Of a DNA stretch of 64,000 bases, positions 37,380-50,458 are shown piece by piece (position 1 is the first letter of the stretch; each line of letters starts with the position of its first letter). Source of the DNA: Onchocerca lupi (taxonomy: Eukaryota; Nematoda; Chromadorea; Rhabditida; Onchocercidae). The translations under genes and the position numbers were made by a program. The notes under the pieces are model-generated. The model searched no databases. It saw only the letters and a program-made list of their open reading frames with translations, and was not told the origin of the DNA. The stretch is from positions 121,630-185,629 of the forward strand of contig JAOVVO010000081.1 of the NCBI GenBank assembly GCA_028564675.1, given 5' to 3'.

Positions 37380-38033
37380 TTTTACAAATGGTTTGAACGT
37401 TTCGAATTCGAATCAGCTGAATTGTGAAGCTCAAACATCATCCCAAATCAGATTGAAAAATGAATCGAAATGAAATTTCAACTACTTTTTTCGAAAAGTT
37501 TTGTCGACGGAAACTGCTTTGATAGCTTTAATCTAGAATGCATTCTTAAGATAATCTGATAAAATTGATCTTCTTAGAATTATGGCGCATCATTTTCAAT
37601 CAAAATATTATCATATTTTTTATTGTTAACAGAATAAACAATATCGATTCATTCGTTTTTTGCATAATTTCATTTTTATTTCTTTTTTTGCAATAATAAA
37701 ATTAATAGAAATACTTGATATAATGGGATGATTTTGTAAAAAAAAATAATCGAAACTAATGGCTGCAAATTGTCATTCATCTTGAATTTCTGAAGAAAAT
37801 TCAAAGAAATGTCATTTACTCAATAATCAATTTTTTGAATAAATTTCAAATAATCAAGAATTTTGAATGATTTTTATTACTCATCATTTCAATTTTCATA
37901 GAGTTAGCAAGAAATTCATAAAAAAAATTAAATTTTAAATTATCATTTTTTTTTTTTTTTTTGTCTTTTAAGAGATGGATAATTTATTAAACTGCAGGCG
38001 TACATCAAAGACAGTTACTTTAGAATCCACAAA

Positions 38034-38064
<31 letters not shown>

Positions 38065-39949
38065 ATCGCTGATTCTACTTACTAAAAATATAAATTGGTC
38101 CCATTTTGATTCCGAATTTGATTGAAAATTAGATTTTATTTTTCTTGTCTAAAAATTCAAATATCACAAATATCAACTTATCGAGTCGGGTAGTACTGCA
38201 GTGAATCTGGTACCACATGTTTCTCATCCATCGAAAAGTAAATAAAACGGTAATGAGCAAATAATATTATAAAATATTTTTGTTTTTATGTAACAGAATG
38301 AATAATTCATTTCGATGCAATGAATCTGAATCATACGCTTAGATTCTTTAGTTCGTGATGATTCTGTAAACATGCCAAATTGAAGCATGAGAATATCATT
38401 CAGTCATTTTTGGACTTAATAATGAAATATTCATGATTAAAAATTGATGAAATGAAATTTGTTAATATTTCTGAATTCGATAATCTCTAATTTACGAATA
38501 TTTTCTCAATCCCGATGATTTGAGATTTCACGAACATTTTTGAATCTTTTATTTGATCGTTCTAATCATTGCTTTTTATTTTCGTTCATTTGATTATGTT
38601 TGTAATTTAGTAATTAGAAATTCTTTTTTTTTAATTCATTAAAATTTATGTTACTCATGCAAAAATTCATCATGCATTTTATGGCAAGATTAGTGCAAAA
38701 ATTTAAACAATCAATAAGTGGAAGTTTTTAAAAATGATTGCTGGAATTAGTTGAACTGATTGATTAATATTATTGATCAAACGTCGAAATATACAAGTTG
38801 AAATTGCTATAGATCATCAAAAACTTCAAATTAAATTGATAGCATACATATCATTGAAGAAATTTATGCAGATAAATTGAACTGGACTTTATGAATAAAA
38901 TTAATTTCGGAGTTTTTTGATTTTTCGTTTTGCTGTTTTCAAATTTCTATTTCAATACTTTGAATTTAAGGATTTGAAAGTACTTTTCCAGCATTTTTAA
39001 TTTTAATTAGAGATTTTCAAAACTGGAAATGTTAAATACATAGAGCACATCATAAGCTGACAGAATTTTTGATCAAATCGATTTTTGAATAATAACGCTG
39101 AATTTTTTTTTTTTTGTTAATTTTTTAATTTAAAAAAATTTTGCAAAACTTTTGTCATTTTTTTTAATCAAACTTTGCAATATTTTCTTTTAGTGTTATA
39201 TATTTTCTTAGCATTGTTTTATTTACTTAGTCCATATTAATCGATTTTAAAACAATCACTAATTCATATAAAAACTAATTGATTTGAAGACAAAATTTTT
39301 TCAATGCCATATTGAATTTTTTTCTTTTTTTTGTTGCTAAATCAATCGTGATATTCCTTGGCTTTTAGTAATTATTTTCATTTGATTAATGTCAAAATTT
39401 AGTGTATAAAATAAAAAACTTCAAAGTGCGTGGGTAAATTTTAGATATGAAATAAGTTTCTTCATTTCAAAGTTCAAATTTAAATCAAAAGTCAATTTAG
39501 CATGAGGAAAATTGACGATTAAATAAGAATTCATTTCATTTAAATGACAAAAAACCTGATAATTTAACTATGTCTGATATTTTCATCAGAATTTCAATGT
39601 CAGCTCATCGCTCTCTCAAAATTTTTCGTTATTTCTTTCTCTGAAATAATCGAATATAAAAAGTCATCTAAATTGCAATTGAACTAAGTTCGATTATTAA
39701 TTTTAATTAATTGTCTTTAAATTGATCTAGTATAATCATCATCTTCTGTGTATCATTTTCCTAAAGAACTTTCAGGCACGAATCTCTCTTGAATAATTTT
39801 TTTGCAAATGATTTGCGATATATCGCATTTAAAAATCGTAATTAATTAGAAGTGGTACTTCAAGAATCAGAAGTAGCACTTTGATTCGACATATTCTACT
39901 TGATCCCATCAAAATAATCGTGCTAAAATAAATACGATAAAACTTTATT

Positions 39950-40245
39950 TAGAGGTCACAAAATATTTAACACTCGGCTTTTTTTTTTTTTTGTGAGGTC
40001 AAATCAGTAGTCCTTTGGCGATATTGATAATTGTATGTTCTTAATACTTGATTATGAGTACTTCAAGAGTTACTTTTAGGAAAAAAGGGAAAAGAGTATT
40101 GTAATTGGTTATTATTTTTGCAAATTTATTGAATGGGTCAAATCAGTAGTGAGATTATGAAAAGATCATGATTTGGGTCATGATTTGTTTGGATCATGAT
40201 ATGCAATGTATAAAGGTTATAAAATACTTAACACTTTGCTTTATG
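39950..40245. repeat. Degenerate local duplication
   Basis: Two blocks recur: GTCAAATCAGTAGT near 39993 and 40138, and a 28-base block around 39953 (GGTCACAAAATATTTAACAC) and 40216 (GGTTATAAAATACTTAACAC). Between them, TCATGAT occurs three times at 40167-40200. The order differs between the copies, so the unit is not a simple tandem copy. Confidence 0.55.
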
Positions 40246-41069
40246 ACAATTTGAAGCAATTAATGAAGAAATGAAATGGATGTGTAAATTCATTTTACAT
40301 TAATAGTTTTCTTGAATAAATTTATTCTTCATTAATTGAAATGTTTCAAAAAGCACGTAAAATTAATAAAATTTTCATAAATGACACATTTAATATTTCT
40401 TTTTCAAATCTTCATTTTGCAATGTATTAAATATGGGATGGAAAATAAATAATTATTTATTCTTTTATTTGTAAATAATGTTTGCAAAAAAAAAAGGAAA
40501 AAAAGGAAGAAAAGTTTTCCTTAGAGATTGTATAAGAAGAGATATTGTGCTTTTAATTGAATTTGTTCGCTGAAGACATCTTGCATTTCTTGAAACTAAT
40601 TTCAAGAATGAAGCAAATTTTTTAATCTAAATTAACCAAATAGAGCATTCATTTTCTTTTCTCAATCTCCTTTATCCATCTTCTCCCTATCATTTCAATA
40701 TGGAAGTTCAAAATTATTCTTTCATCTTATCATTTTTGTTTTGTTATGATAATAAAATGATAAAAAAATTTTTTATTCATGCCAAATTTATTAAAAAATT
40801 CTTAACACAGATAATACAGACAGACAATTTAATGCGCTCAGTTTAAATAAAATTTAATTTTTTAATTTATTGCAAATTTTTCTTGATAAGAATAGATTAT
40901 GTTGAGATTATCAAAATTATTTCGTTACTAACGAGATCAAAGATTGATACAATTTCTGCATTCAATAAAATTTGCAAAATAAAATCAAAATTGTTTCCTA
41001 ACCTAAAAAAAAAAATGACAATTCTGCTTTAGTTGTATAGATTAATTGTTATATTTGGTATGATCCTTT

Positions 41070-41145
41070 GTTGATCATGGTAATAATTTATTGATCATAA
41101 TAATTTTTATTGATCATGATAATAATTTATTGATCATAAAAATTT
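41070..41145. repeat. TTGATCAT-rich tandem repeat
   Basis: Four close units of the form (T/A)TTGATCATGATAATAATTTA, spaced about 20-25 bases, each with the palindrome TGATCA. Probably slippage-derived. Confidence 0.7.
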
Positions 41146-44100
41146 CGTTTGATTATAACAATAATTGCACAATTTAATTATTCAAATTTTATCAATAATA
41201 TACAACAAATATTCTTTCATCACAATTAAAATCGAATCTTTCTGGCAAAAAGAAAAAAATTATTTTGGGATGACGATATTTTCAAAAACCAAAAAAAAAA
41301 AAATATTTCTATTCTAAAAGAAAAAAAAAAGGCAAATATTTAAAACATACTCAGCTTTGTTCGATTTAATCTGTTCATTTTATCTTCAAAAAATCTTTCA
41401 AAATATTAATTTGCTGCACATTAAGCAAGAAACTATCAATTATTCAGTAAAACAAATCCTCTACTAATAGGAGATTTTTAGAAACTCATTAATTAACCAT
41501 TATTAGAAGATTTTACATGATCTATAAACCATCAGATAATTCCATTTGATCTGTACTCAAGAAAAAATATTGACTTAATTTTTGTAAAAAAATTTGCATA
41601 TAAATTTAGTGAAATGAATTTTTTCGTTAGTTGTAATTTTGTATCATTTTCGTTTTATAGTACAACTGGATAAGGTTAAATGAAGTTGCTTAACTAATAC
41701 TGATCATGGCTTTCTGAATAACTAACTTATCTTATCATAAACGATCTTTGCATTTGACAAAAGCCTAGAAATTATCAAATATTCAAATTTCTCAGACTAA
41801 AAGATGTTAAGTTTCGCAAGTTTCAAAAAAGCAATGAAGTCTTTTTGGCTTGAAAAAATTTTCAAACTTTGATTTAGCTAATGCAAATTAAAAAAAAAAA
41901 ATGATTAAAAAAGTTGATAAAATTATGCAAAATAAAGTTGCAGTTTGCAATTTAATTAGGACTAATCTCTGATAAAAGTCAAACTGTCCATTATTGTTAT
42001 AAAGTAAACAAAGGAGGACTGAAAACGATTAAAAATTTTATTGACGCTATCTGAAATAAAGTTTTATCAGCAGTAAATTCAGCCTATTTTGATAAGCTCA
42101 AAATAGTTTCTTCCATTTTTTACATTGTTTTTAAAAATATTAATGTTAGGAATGGATTTAATGAAATAGCAGGATATTTCTCAGAAATTTTAATAAACCT
42201 TAAAAATATTAAAAAATTTTAACAAATTTTAAGAATTACAATACTTTTTTACTTTTATGATGGAGAGCCAGTGAGTACTTAATTATTATTATTCATTAAC
42301 TACTAAATATAAGAGCAAAAAAGTTTTGCAATTCTGGTGGGAAAATTACCAATTCTAATTATCACACATCAGCAAAATAGATCATCGATTAAAAATGGAT
42401 TAATCACAATTGTGAATTTATTTTTAATGAATATACAAAGTTTATTTATCATAATTTTCCAATAATCTTCAAAAATTCAGAATTTCCAAAATATAATTGT
42501 TTAATTTATATCAATAATTTCGTCGTATGATTATATTTGCAAGATTTTTAATTTCATGTTTTAAACATCTGTTTGCATTCTCTTAATTAATTGATCAATT
42601 ATTTCAAAAAAAAAAAACAAAAAAAAAAACAAAAAAAAATGAAAAGAGAAAATTATTTTTCTTTCAATTTCTTTCCATTATTTAATTTCTATAAAATAAT
42701 TGTCTGCAATTTTAATGACAAGAATTCTTCTTACGATGATAGCTGGCATTGTTCGTTAGCTATATCTTTGTCAACTTTCAGCTTATTAACGGAGTATGCA
42801 TTTATTTCCAATTGTAATTAGAAATACTTTTCAATATACGAAACTTAGTTAAAATGAAATAAGGAAAGAAAGTAGATTCATTTAATGTATTTTTCAAGTT
42901 GCCTATAGTCTAGATTTAAATTTGAAATTTAAGTTTGAGTATTTAATTTTAAATTAAAAATACAAAACTAGAAATACACTATAGTTAGCTTTAAATATTC
43001 TTCCTGTGAAGAACAAAATAATTAAAAATAGACAGCTGCTCTATTTTTTACGCATATATTTTAAATTTCGTTTGCAAAAAATCAATTATCATTGATATGA
43101 CTGATAATATCCTTAACATTTTTGGTACTCTTGATATTCCTGATTACAAATCTTATCAGTGATCTTAATCTACAATTCAAAGTTAACATCATCTGTTTAA
43201 ATTAATCTTTTATGCCTATTATTCATATATTATTCATACTGCAATATCATAAATTGGATTTTAAGTAAATTATTAATTTTTCATTTTTTTTTTTTTTTTT
43301 GAAAATAAATGAATTTTTGCGGCTATATAAACATTTTTCCCACTAAATGGCTAAATTTTTAAAAAAAAGAAATTTGAGGACATTTTTTTTAGAAATAATT
43401 TTTCATTTTTCCTCAATCATTAAACTATCATTTTCATTTCTCTTTTTTTTCTTTTTTTTTTCTCCTATTCATAGGAGAAAATTATTATCACTATTAATGA
43501 AAATTTTTATCACTTATGTTCTTCTCAAATTTCTTATCAGTAAATTTTTCTTTCTTATCACAGATATTTTTTGTTACAATTTTCAATTTTTCACTGTGAT
43601 TGATTGCTTGATAGTTTACTAATTTTTGCTGTAAAAATGATTTCAAGACTGCTGTGATTATCAATTCTTTCATAAAATTTATTATAATTCTTTTATATGA
43701 ATGATATTTGTTCTTGAAAAACTTAGCCAAATCAAAGCAACTTGATGAGCAAAGGGACTATTTTGTCAACTTCTTGGTAATTTTCATGCAAATTTAAACT
43801 TCATTCAAACCTATTTTCGATTAACATGCTCATTTTTCGAAAGGATCAATCATAAAAATCTTTATAAAAAGAGGCATATGCGTCTAATTACTCATTTACT
43901 TTCTAAAAAAAAAAAAAATTCAGATTACACGGATTACACTTATTCAACGTCTAATAATCTGCATATCATATCAATGAATATTCTTGGTTGATAAAAATTA
44001 GATCGATGTTAATTAAATACATTTTTATTCCCGTTTTTCTTTTTTTCTTTTTTTTTTTTTTTTTTGAAAAAAATATTGCTGACGAAACTTAATTAGGTTT

Positions 44101-44185
44101 ACTTGTAGCTGACTGGTAATTAAGATGCAGTTTTCAATGCAACATTTTATAATCAAGTGTAATTTTCGGTGAAAGCTTGCTTGCT

Positions 44186-44217
44186 AGATAATTTTCTAGG
44201 CAGATAATTTTCTAGGC
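44186..44217 (+). repeat. Tandem 16-base duplication carrying a splice acceptor
   Basis: AGATAATTTTCTAGGC occurs twice in direct succession. Each copy holds TTTTCTAG, a nematode-type acceptor; the second ends five bases before the neuropeptide ATG at 44220. Two alternative trans-splice acceptors 16 bases apart are therefore available. Confidence 0.85.
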
Positions 44218-44219
44218 TT

Positions 44220-45418
44220 ATGGTTGCGATTTTATCTGAATTTCTCATTTCTGCCATTTTGATCCAGACAATTACTTCTGCAAATGAAGGTAAGTCAATT
44301 TTATATTTCAATATTTAATAAAGTTGAATAAAAAAAAAAAATGCTCAATTTTGACATAAAATAGTTTAGATTTTTCTTTTGGAATTAGCCATGGCATTTC
44401 TAAAAGCAAAAAATTTTCTGTTCTAACAATGCCTTAAAAAAGAGCATTGTTTTTTAATCAGCACAATTTTATCACCATAATACCTCAATTTACTTTTCAA
44501 TCAAAATAATTAAAAGAATAAATTTTTGCATCATTGATTAAAGCAAAAGTTTTTTTTTATCAGTTTTCGATAAGGAAATTCAGACCAAACTTGGACAGGC
44601 TGAGAAGAATGAGCATCCATCGCTACTTGATAATAATTACAACAAACGAGTGAATTACGGTATGAAAAACTTTTGTAATATTTTAGTTACTTTACAGTAC
44701 TTGGTTATTTCAAGAATACTTCAGTTACGTCCCAAATATTTTTCTACAAATTGAAAATGAGTATATTTTTCATCTGATATAAATAGCAACGACAAATTAC
44801 AGTCGATTCTGATGATTCTGAAAGATTTGGAAACCATAGTTGATGAACAGAAAATTATGATAATTCTGAAATTAGCTTAAAATAAATTTAAAATTTAAAA
44901 TTGAAATCAGGTATTCCGAATTTTTTCCTGAATCAATATTAATTTACATGATTAAATGCAAATTTTTATAGCTTTAATGGGTGGATTGTACGGTAGAAGA
45001 CCACCATTTCACGGTGGTATATACGGTAAACGTCAATCATTACCATCCAGCAAATACTACAGTAAACAATTACATTCACCAGAAATCATGCACAATGAAG
45101 GTTGTTTAATTAGAAGCTCTTTCAAAATCATGTTATATTTTTTCAATGTTCAATATTACTAATTCAAATAATTTACATTCAAATCTTTACCTTAGCGTAA
45201 TACTGTAAAATTTAGAATTCGCTCTTCCAATATATTACGGTTACGATGGAAAATTTGAACAATTACCGTACAAATTTGGGCGAAAATATCAGTTCGACGA
45301 AGATGACAATGATCAGTACAAAGATAATTCATACTTTTTTCAATCATTTCCCAAACACTTCAAGCCAAACCATTTCAATTTAAAATCATTGCAAATAAAT
45401 GACGAATTTCATGGTTGA
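44220..45418 (+). CDS. NLP-10-like neuropeptide precursor (GGxY-amide peptides)
   Basis: Four exons, all junctions phase 1, 165 residues: 44220-44289, 44564-44659, 44972-45100, 45216-45418. Residues 1-21 are a signal peptide (VAILSEFLISAILIQTITSA). Dibasic sites flank two related peptides: after NKR comes VNYALMGGLYG, then RR, then PPFHGGIYG, then KR. The Gly before each dibasic site predicts C-terminal amidation (...GGLY-NH2 and ...GGIY-NH2). C. elegans NLP-10 peptides have the form x-PF-x-GGMYG-KR, so PPFHGGIYG-KR is a close match; C. elegans has four copies, here only two are seen. A third possible amidation site, YKFGRK, lies in the acidic last exon. Processing would need proprotein convertase, carboxypeptidase and amidating enzyme in secretory neurons. 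An AATAAA at 45606-45611 follows. Confidence 0.85.
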
Positions 45419-46113
45419 AAAAAATTAAAAAGAAATCTTTGGCTCTTCAGCATTTCTGTTTTTTCTTTTCATTGATCGAATTAGAAGTTGTAAGAAACCA
45501 AAAAGTTGATTGAACAGATCAATTGAAAAAGACTATCTCGGGCATATCACTTGTATTATCATTATCAATATTAATTGTATTATCATTATCAATCACAAGT
45601 TTTTCAATAAAACACAATGGCTTAGAACTGAGCGAAAAAAAAAATAAAAGTTGCTACAAAAAAGATTTCTTAATTTCCTGCTCTTAAAAAATTTATTGCA
45701 TCGAATCTTAAATAACGTCATCATTTTCCGGTTTCCTGATTGTAACTTCAAATTATCTGCACTTCATATTTACGAATCATTTTGTTATAAATAATATTTA
45801 AAGGATAAATTGAATACTGGAATTTGCTTCTATTTGAGAAGATTTGCAATGTTTAAAGTTGCAAAAATTTTTGAAGTTAAATTTTTCAGAAAAAACGATT
45901 GATTGCCTTAAAACGGCTTGATTGGAAATTATTGAAAAGTGAACAAATTGATCATCATTTCAAATATTGATTTTTTTTTTTCGTGATTCTATTATGTGCC
46001 ATTTTTGCATATGCATATGAAAATTTGGCACACATAAATAGATTTTTCAAACTTTATTAAAATATTGCAAAATTAATTAACTTGGTCATTCTACATTTTT
46101 GAAGCGCAGCAGC
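45419..46113. other. Intergenic between neuropeptide and lectin genes
   Basis: AT-rich; contains the AATAAA of the neuropeptide gene (45606-45611) and a short repeat with three near-copies of TGTATTATCATTATCAAT at 45550-45593. No coding signal. Confidence 0.6.
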
Positions 46114-49100
46114 ATGCAATCATTTACATTTTCCGTATTTTTATTATTGGGAAAATTTCATTTCGCAGGTTTTTGTCTCTCTAAATAGTTAAAAATAAAA
46201 TTTCGAAATTCAACATTCTGGAATAGAAAAATCTTTCGAACTTAGAAAAGTCATTAAAATAATTCATTTTATGGATGAATTTTGGAAGCATAAGATTTCA
46301 ATTTTACATGAGCCGCAAAAATTACATTTAAAGTTGATTTTCTGGAAAGAGATCAGAAAGTATGGAATAAATATTTCGAAAATTAAAGCTAAGGATTTGG
46401 AAACTTTTTTTAATTGTTTTTTTTTTTCAATATTGTCCAATTTAAGAGAATATTGTTTGTATTCCACCATCGATACCAGCCAAGGATAGCGAAGATAACG
46501 AATGTTGCAAGTTGCCTCCGGTATTTTCAGATTGCTCCTAAATGATTGCACATGTGATAAAAAAGGAAAAATAAAATATTTAATTCAAAAAATATTAAGT
46601 ATTCAATTTAAAAAAGTCGGGAAATGTTAGAATTTATAGATATTTCGAAAAAAAAAAGAAATTTTTTCAAATAATTCATCAATCCAATATTTTATTTATA
46701 AATGATGAATTATTTCATCGCAGAATTATTACCTGTTCATCGAATGCTACTTTTGAAAAATGCATCTATAAATTGTAAAATCTAAATCCAATTCTTTTTC
46801 TTTCCTCTGTTTATAAAAACGAGAAATTTTTCGACTGAAAATTATGATTTAACTGATTTTTTAATGGTTAAATTTTTTTTTTTTTTGAAATGATCAATAT
46901 ATTGCAGGAATTATTTTCACATAAAACTATCTATGAGGAATTTTGTAGTGTACTTTATTTTGGTACCATGGCAAATGGTCCTGATGGCCCATTTTGCCGA
47001 TTGAGTAGCTCCCAGCAAAGACGTATATCTTTCATATAAATATTCTTATCTCTGGCTTATCTTATCATATCAGTTGATGAGTGATGTAATTGAAATTAAA
47101 CAGCAAATGTTCATGGAATTTTGCAACAATTTTGACTTTTTCTTTTTTCATATCCTGAAAATTTTTTTTCCTGAAATTCGCAAACAGAAAATATTTGCTT
47201 AAATTCGTATCAAGTACGCTTATCAAAATTGGTTTAAAAAGTCAGAAACTGAGAAAGAAGTTTAACATTAGCATTTTTAGGAAAATTTTGCAAAATATTT
47301 TGCTTTTTAATTAAACAAAGTATTAAAAATTTTAAAACTACAATCTTTTTTTTTTAACATCAATTGTTAGGCAGATTTACCAAAGTTGCAATCAATAATT
47401 GTGAGTTATTCAATTTCTTGGACGAAAATAAATCGCAAATTTTTCTCATATTTCAGAATCAATAGCTTGTGAATCTGGATGGATGGCATTTTACGAAGGA
47501 ATTAATCAATTTTGCTATAAAGCGGTATATTCTTTAAAAAATTTCTATTTTTTTCACTTTTTTTTTTTTTTTTTTGTTATGGAAATGTATCATTTTAATG
47601 TAAGTTTTGTAAGCTTATATTTGAAATAGTGATTTTAAGATTGAATTTTGAAAGCAGAATAATAAATTCAAGATAACAAAACATTTCGTTGCTTTACGAC
47701 AATAATAATTGGCGGTTAGAGAGAAGAGGAAGAAAGTTTTATCTGAAGATTATTTGAATAATTTGCGGAAAATAAATTTGACAAAATTTTAAAACAGATT
47801 GCAATGAATTGGAATTCATTTTTATTAATCATAAAAGAATAGAAAAGAAATTAGCAAGCAATAGAATTTTTGAAAAAGCAGCACAATATCATTAAAGTAT
47901 TTTCAGATAATAGGCCAGACTGATGCATTTCATTTTAATAATTCATTTTATTTAAAAAAAAAAAAGAAAAAATAGAATAATACAAAAAAGTTTGATAATT
48001 TAAAGAAATCATACAAATGATGAAATTTTTCGTTTACTACTTGCTTGCGAAGTTCGTAATTTTGTTAACTACCGATATCATTATGAATGGAAGAAATTGT
48101 CGCAAGAATAAAACAGATATTATAAGTGAGGGAAATTGTTTTAATCATTTCAACTTGAATTGCATATTAAATTTCATTCATTCTTATCTAGCAACTTAAT
48201 CATACAATTATTGTCTTTTGGTCTATCTTAGTTTACTATCGATTCGAAATCAACAATCGATATAATGAGCAAAACAGATGGCGATCCGTGTCGAAAACAA
48301 AGAAAAGCAGCAAGTCTTGTTCGAATACCCAATCAAAACATCAATATGTTTCTTTATGGTTTGCATTTTTTTTTTTTTTTTTCAAATTAAATATTTGAAG
48401 CTCATTTAATTAATTGTGCTTAATCTAAGAATATGTTTGCATTTATAAATTTTGCAAATAAGTTGAATGAAATTTGTTGTGGATGAAAGTTTTTTGTTTG
48501 GAAAAATTGCATTGTCATAGATGAATTTGTTGTGTAATAAAAATTTTTGTTACGACATAGTTTATCGCCGCAACAACAACGTTACAAAATGATTTATTGA
48601 TGAATATCGAAGGTACAATCGATAGCTTGGATGTTTTTTGTTTTATAGAAAATACGGCAATTTATTTGGTTTTTGATTTTTAGCTGAGTTGATCAGATTT
48701 GATTGGAAGCTTTCGGGAAGATTTTATTGAGATTGGAGCATTTCATCTTTTAATTAAAATTGAGGTAGATTAGAGCTGAAACTGAGACTAGGTTGATACC
48801 GACCGTTTTTGTAATCGAAGATGTTGACAGTAAATAATTTAAACAATTTACGTTAATACCGAAATTCAGAGATTAAGATTTTGAGCATTTCATTATCAAA
48901 CCGAAAGTTGAAAAAATAAGAGATTAATTAAAAAATTTACAATATTTGATAATTCACATGATTTCAAAATGAGAATAGAAAAAGACGATTTACATGTTTA
49001 GAATTATTTCGAGATTTTACGTGATTAAAGTATGAAATCTGATTAATGATTAATTTGTTTTAGAATTAATTTAAGAATTTCACGTAATAAAATATAAGAT

Positions 49101-50458
49101 ATGACTAGTAATTTATTTATTTGGGAATTTTCTTTTTGAAATTTCTATTTTGTAGTTTAAATTAGTTTTCCGGAAATATTTCTATAATATAATTACTTTA
49201 GTTAATTCATTGTATTTACATTATTAGAATATTTCGATTTTCTAATACTTGTTATTACAAGTCGAATAATATCTGTTAAATGATATTTGTGAAAGAAACG
49301 ATGAAAATATGAACGAGAAATTTGATTAAATAATTTAATTATTATATTAAGTAAATAATTATTATTTACATTGGGTCATTTTCAGTAAAAGTATTAAATG
49401 CTGAGCAAAATTTGTTATGCAATGCGACAGATGAAAAAACTTATTACTATTATACTGGCTTATATAGGTTTTCATTTCTTAATTTAAAAAATTCTTATTC
49501 ATATGAAATTAGGAATATTCGAATTAATATTTTGCTAATTACCTGATCCGATTATTCTGTTTTAATCTTTGATCAGAAGATAATGAATTCAGTTTTTTAT
49601 TTCATTGTTATTGTCAAAATTAACATTCAGCACAGTTTCTTTTTAAGTAATTTTGACATAATGTCCTGAGATTTGTGACTTTAATTATTGATCGTTCAGT
49701 TTAATTCATATATTAGTAAAATTATTAATTTAATAATCAGGCATATAATTTTAGATTCTGCACCATGACAAAATAACTAATCGAGATTTCATGAAAGTAA
49801 AGTTATGCATCAATTGTTATAATTATGGAAGAAAAATTGATGATATTATTGATTTTTACTCCTTCAGAAGAGATTTCGATTGGCGATGGCGTCCGTACGA
49901 TGAAAAAGCTTATTCAGATTTGAAAGATGAAGCACAGCAGTTATTGAATTATTTAAATCAACCATTTCCAAATCATACCTGGTCCGATGGAACAAAAATT
50001 TTTGCTGATGGTTGGGATAATGTTGATGATGCAACGACAAATGTCGTTCTGTCTAATTGTTCGTTTGTATTGTTTTAAATTTTTTGAAACAATTAATTAA
50101 TTTCCAAATTATAAATCTTAGTTTATTTTTTCGATTCTCTATTAAAAATTTTGAAACCTTAGATGAAATGCTAATGCTAATTCCGTTAACTATATAAATT
50201 ATATCAAAAAATTGAACGCATAACACTGCTATTCTTATCACATTCAATAAAATGTGCTAAGAGGCATTTTAACCAAAAAAAAAATTTGGAAAAATTTTAT
50301 TTTTATAGAAATTTTTTCTAAAAAAAAAAGATTCTGATCAATTTAAAAACTAAATTGCAGGTGGCATGTGGCGTGACTTTAAAAGTTCACATACAAATTT
50401 CACGCACAGAGGAAAACATGTAGCAAATCAAGGATACATTTGTGCTTATCATGTGTGA
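46114..50458 (+). CDS. Secreted C-type lectin domain protein
   Basis: Six exons join in phase to 206 residues: 46114-46168, 47457-47524, 48232-48358, 49386-49467, 49868-50058, 50361-50458. Exon 1 encodes a signal peptide (MQSFTFSVFLLLGKFHFA), and the cleavage site is followed by ESIACESGWMAFYEGINQFCYK, the standard start of a CTLD (first disulfide and W-x-x-F). Then come a LVRIPNQNINMFLY segment, YYYYTGLYR (WIGL-like), TWSDGTKIFADGW, and the end CGMWRDF...GYICAYHV, which supplies the last disulfides. The calcium/sugar motifs EPN/QPD and WND are not seen: the equivalent of WND reads WRD and no EPN-like triplet lies in the long loop, so calcium-dependent sugar binding is doubtful. Nematode CTLDs are secreted in immunity or host interaction. 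AATAAA at 50666-50671. The first intron is 1.3 kb, long for this window. Confidence 0.87.

Larger units (their letters stand above)
36051..44185. other. 8 kb AT-rich stretch without recognisable genes
   Basis: No exon with convincing codon content and splice sites was seen on either strand. The stretch contains long A/T tracts (38037-38060, 44046-44065) and several short degenerate repeats listed separately. Open frames at 42591, 43347 and 43494 are lysine/phenylalanine-rich products of base composition. It forms the upstream flank of the neuropeptide gene and could contain its enhancers, or an unrecognised noncoding transcript. Confidence 0.55.

Noticed and set aside
41070..41145. CRISPR-like spaced repeat
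   Set aside because: The spacers are themselves near-identical AT sequence and lengths vary; it is a simple tandem repeat in a eukaryotic genome.
42591..43730. Several open frames of 76-91 codons on both strands
   Set aside because: Lys- or Phe-rich, overlapping each other on opposite strands, driven by A/T tracts.
46264..46551. Overlapping open frames on both strands (72 and 95 codons)
   Set aside because: They lie in the first lectin intron, no acceptor/donor pairs fit, and the translations are unconvincing.
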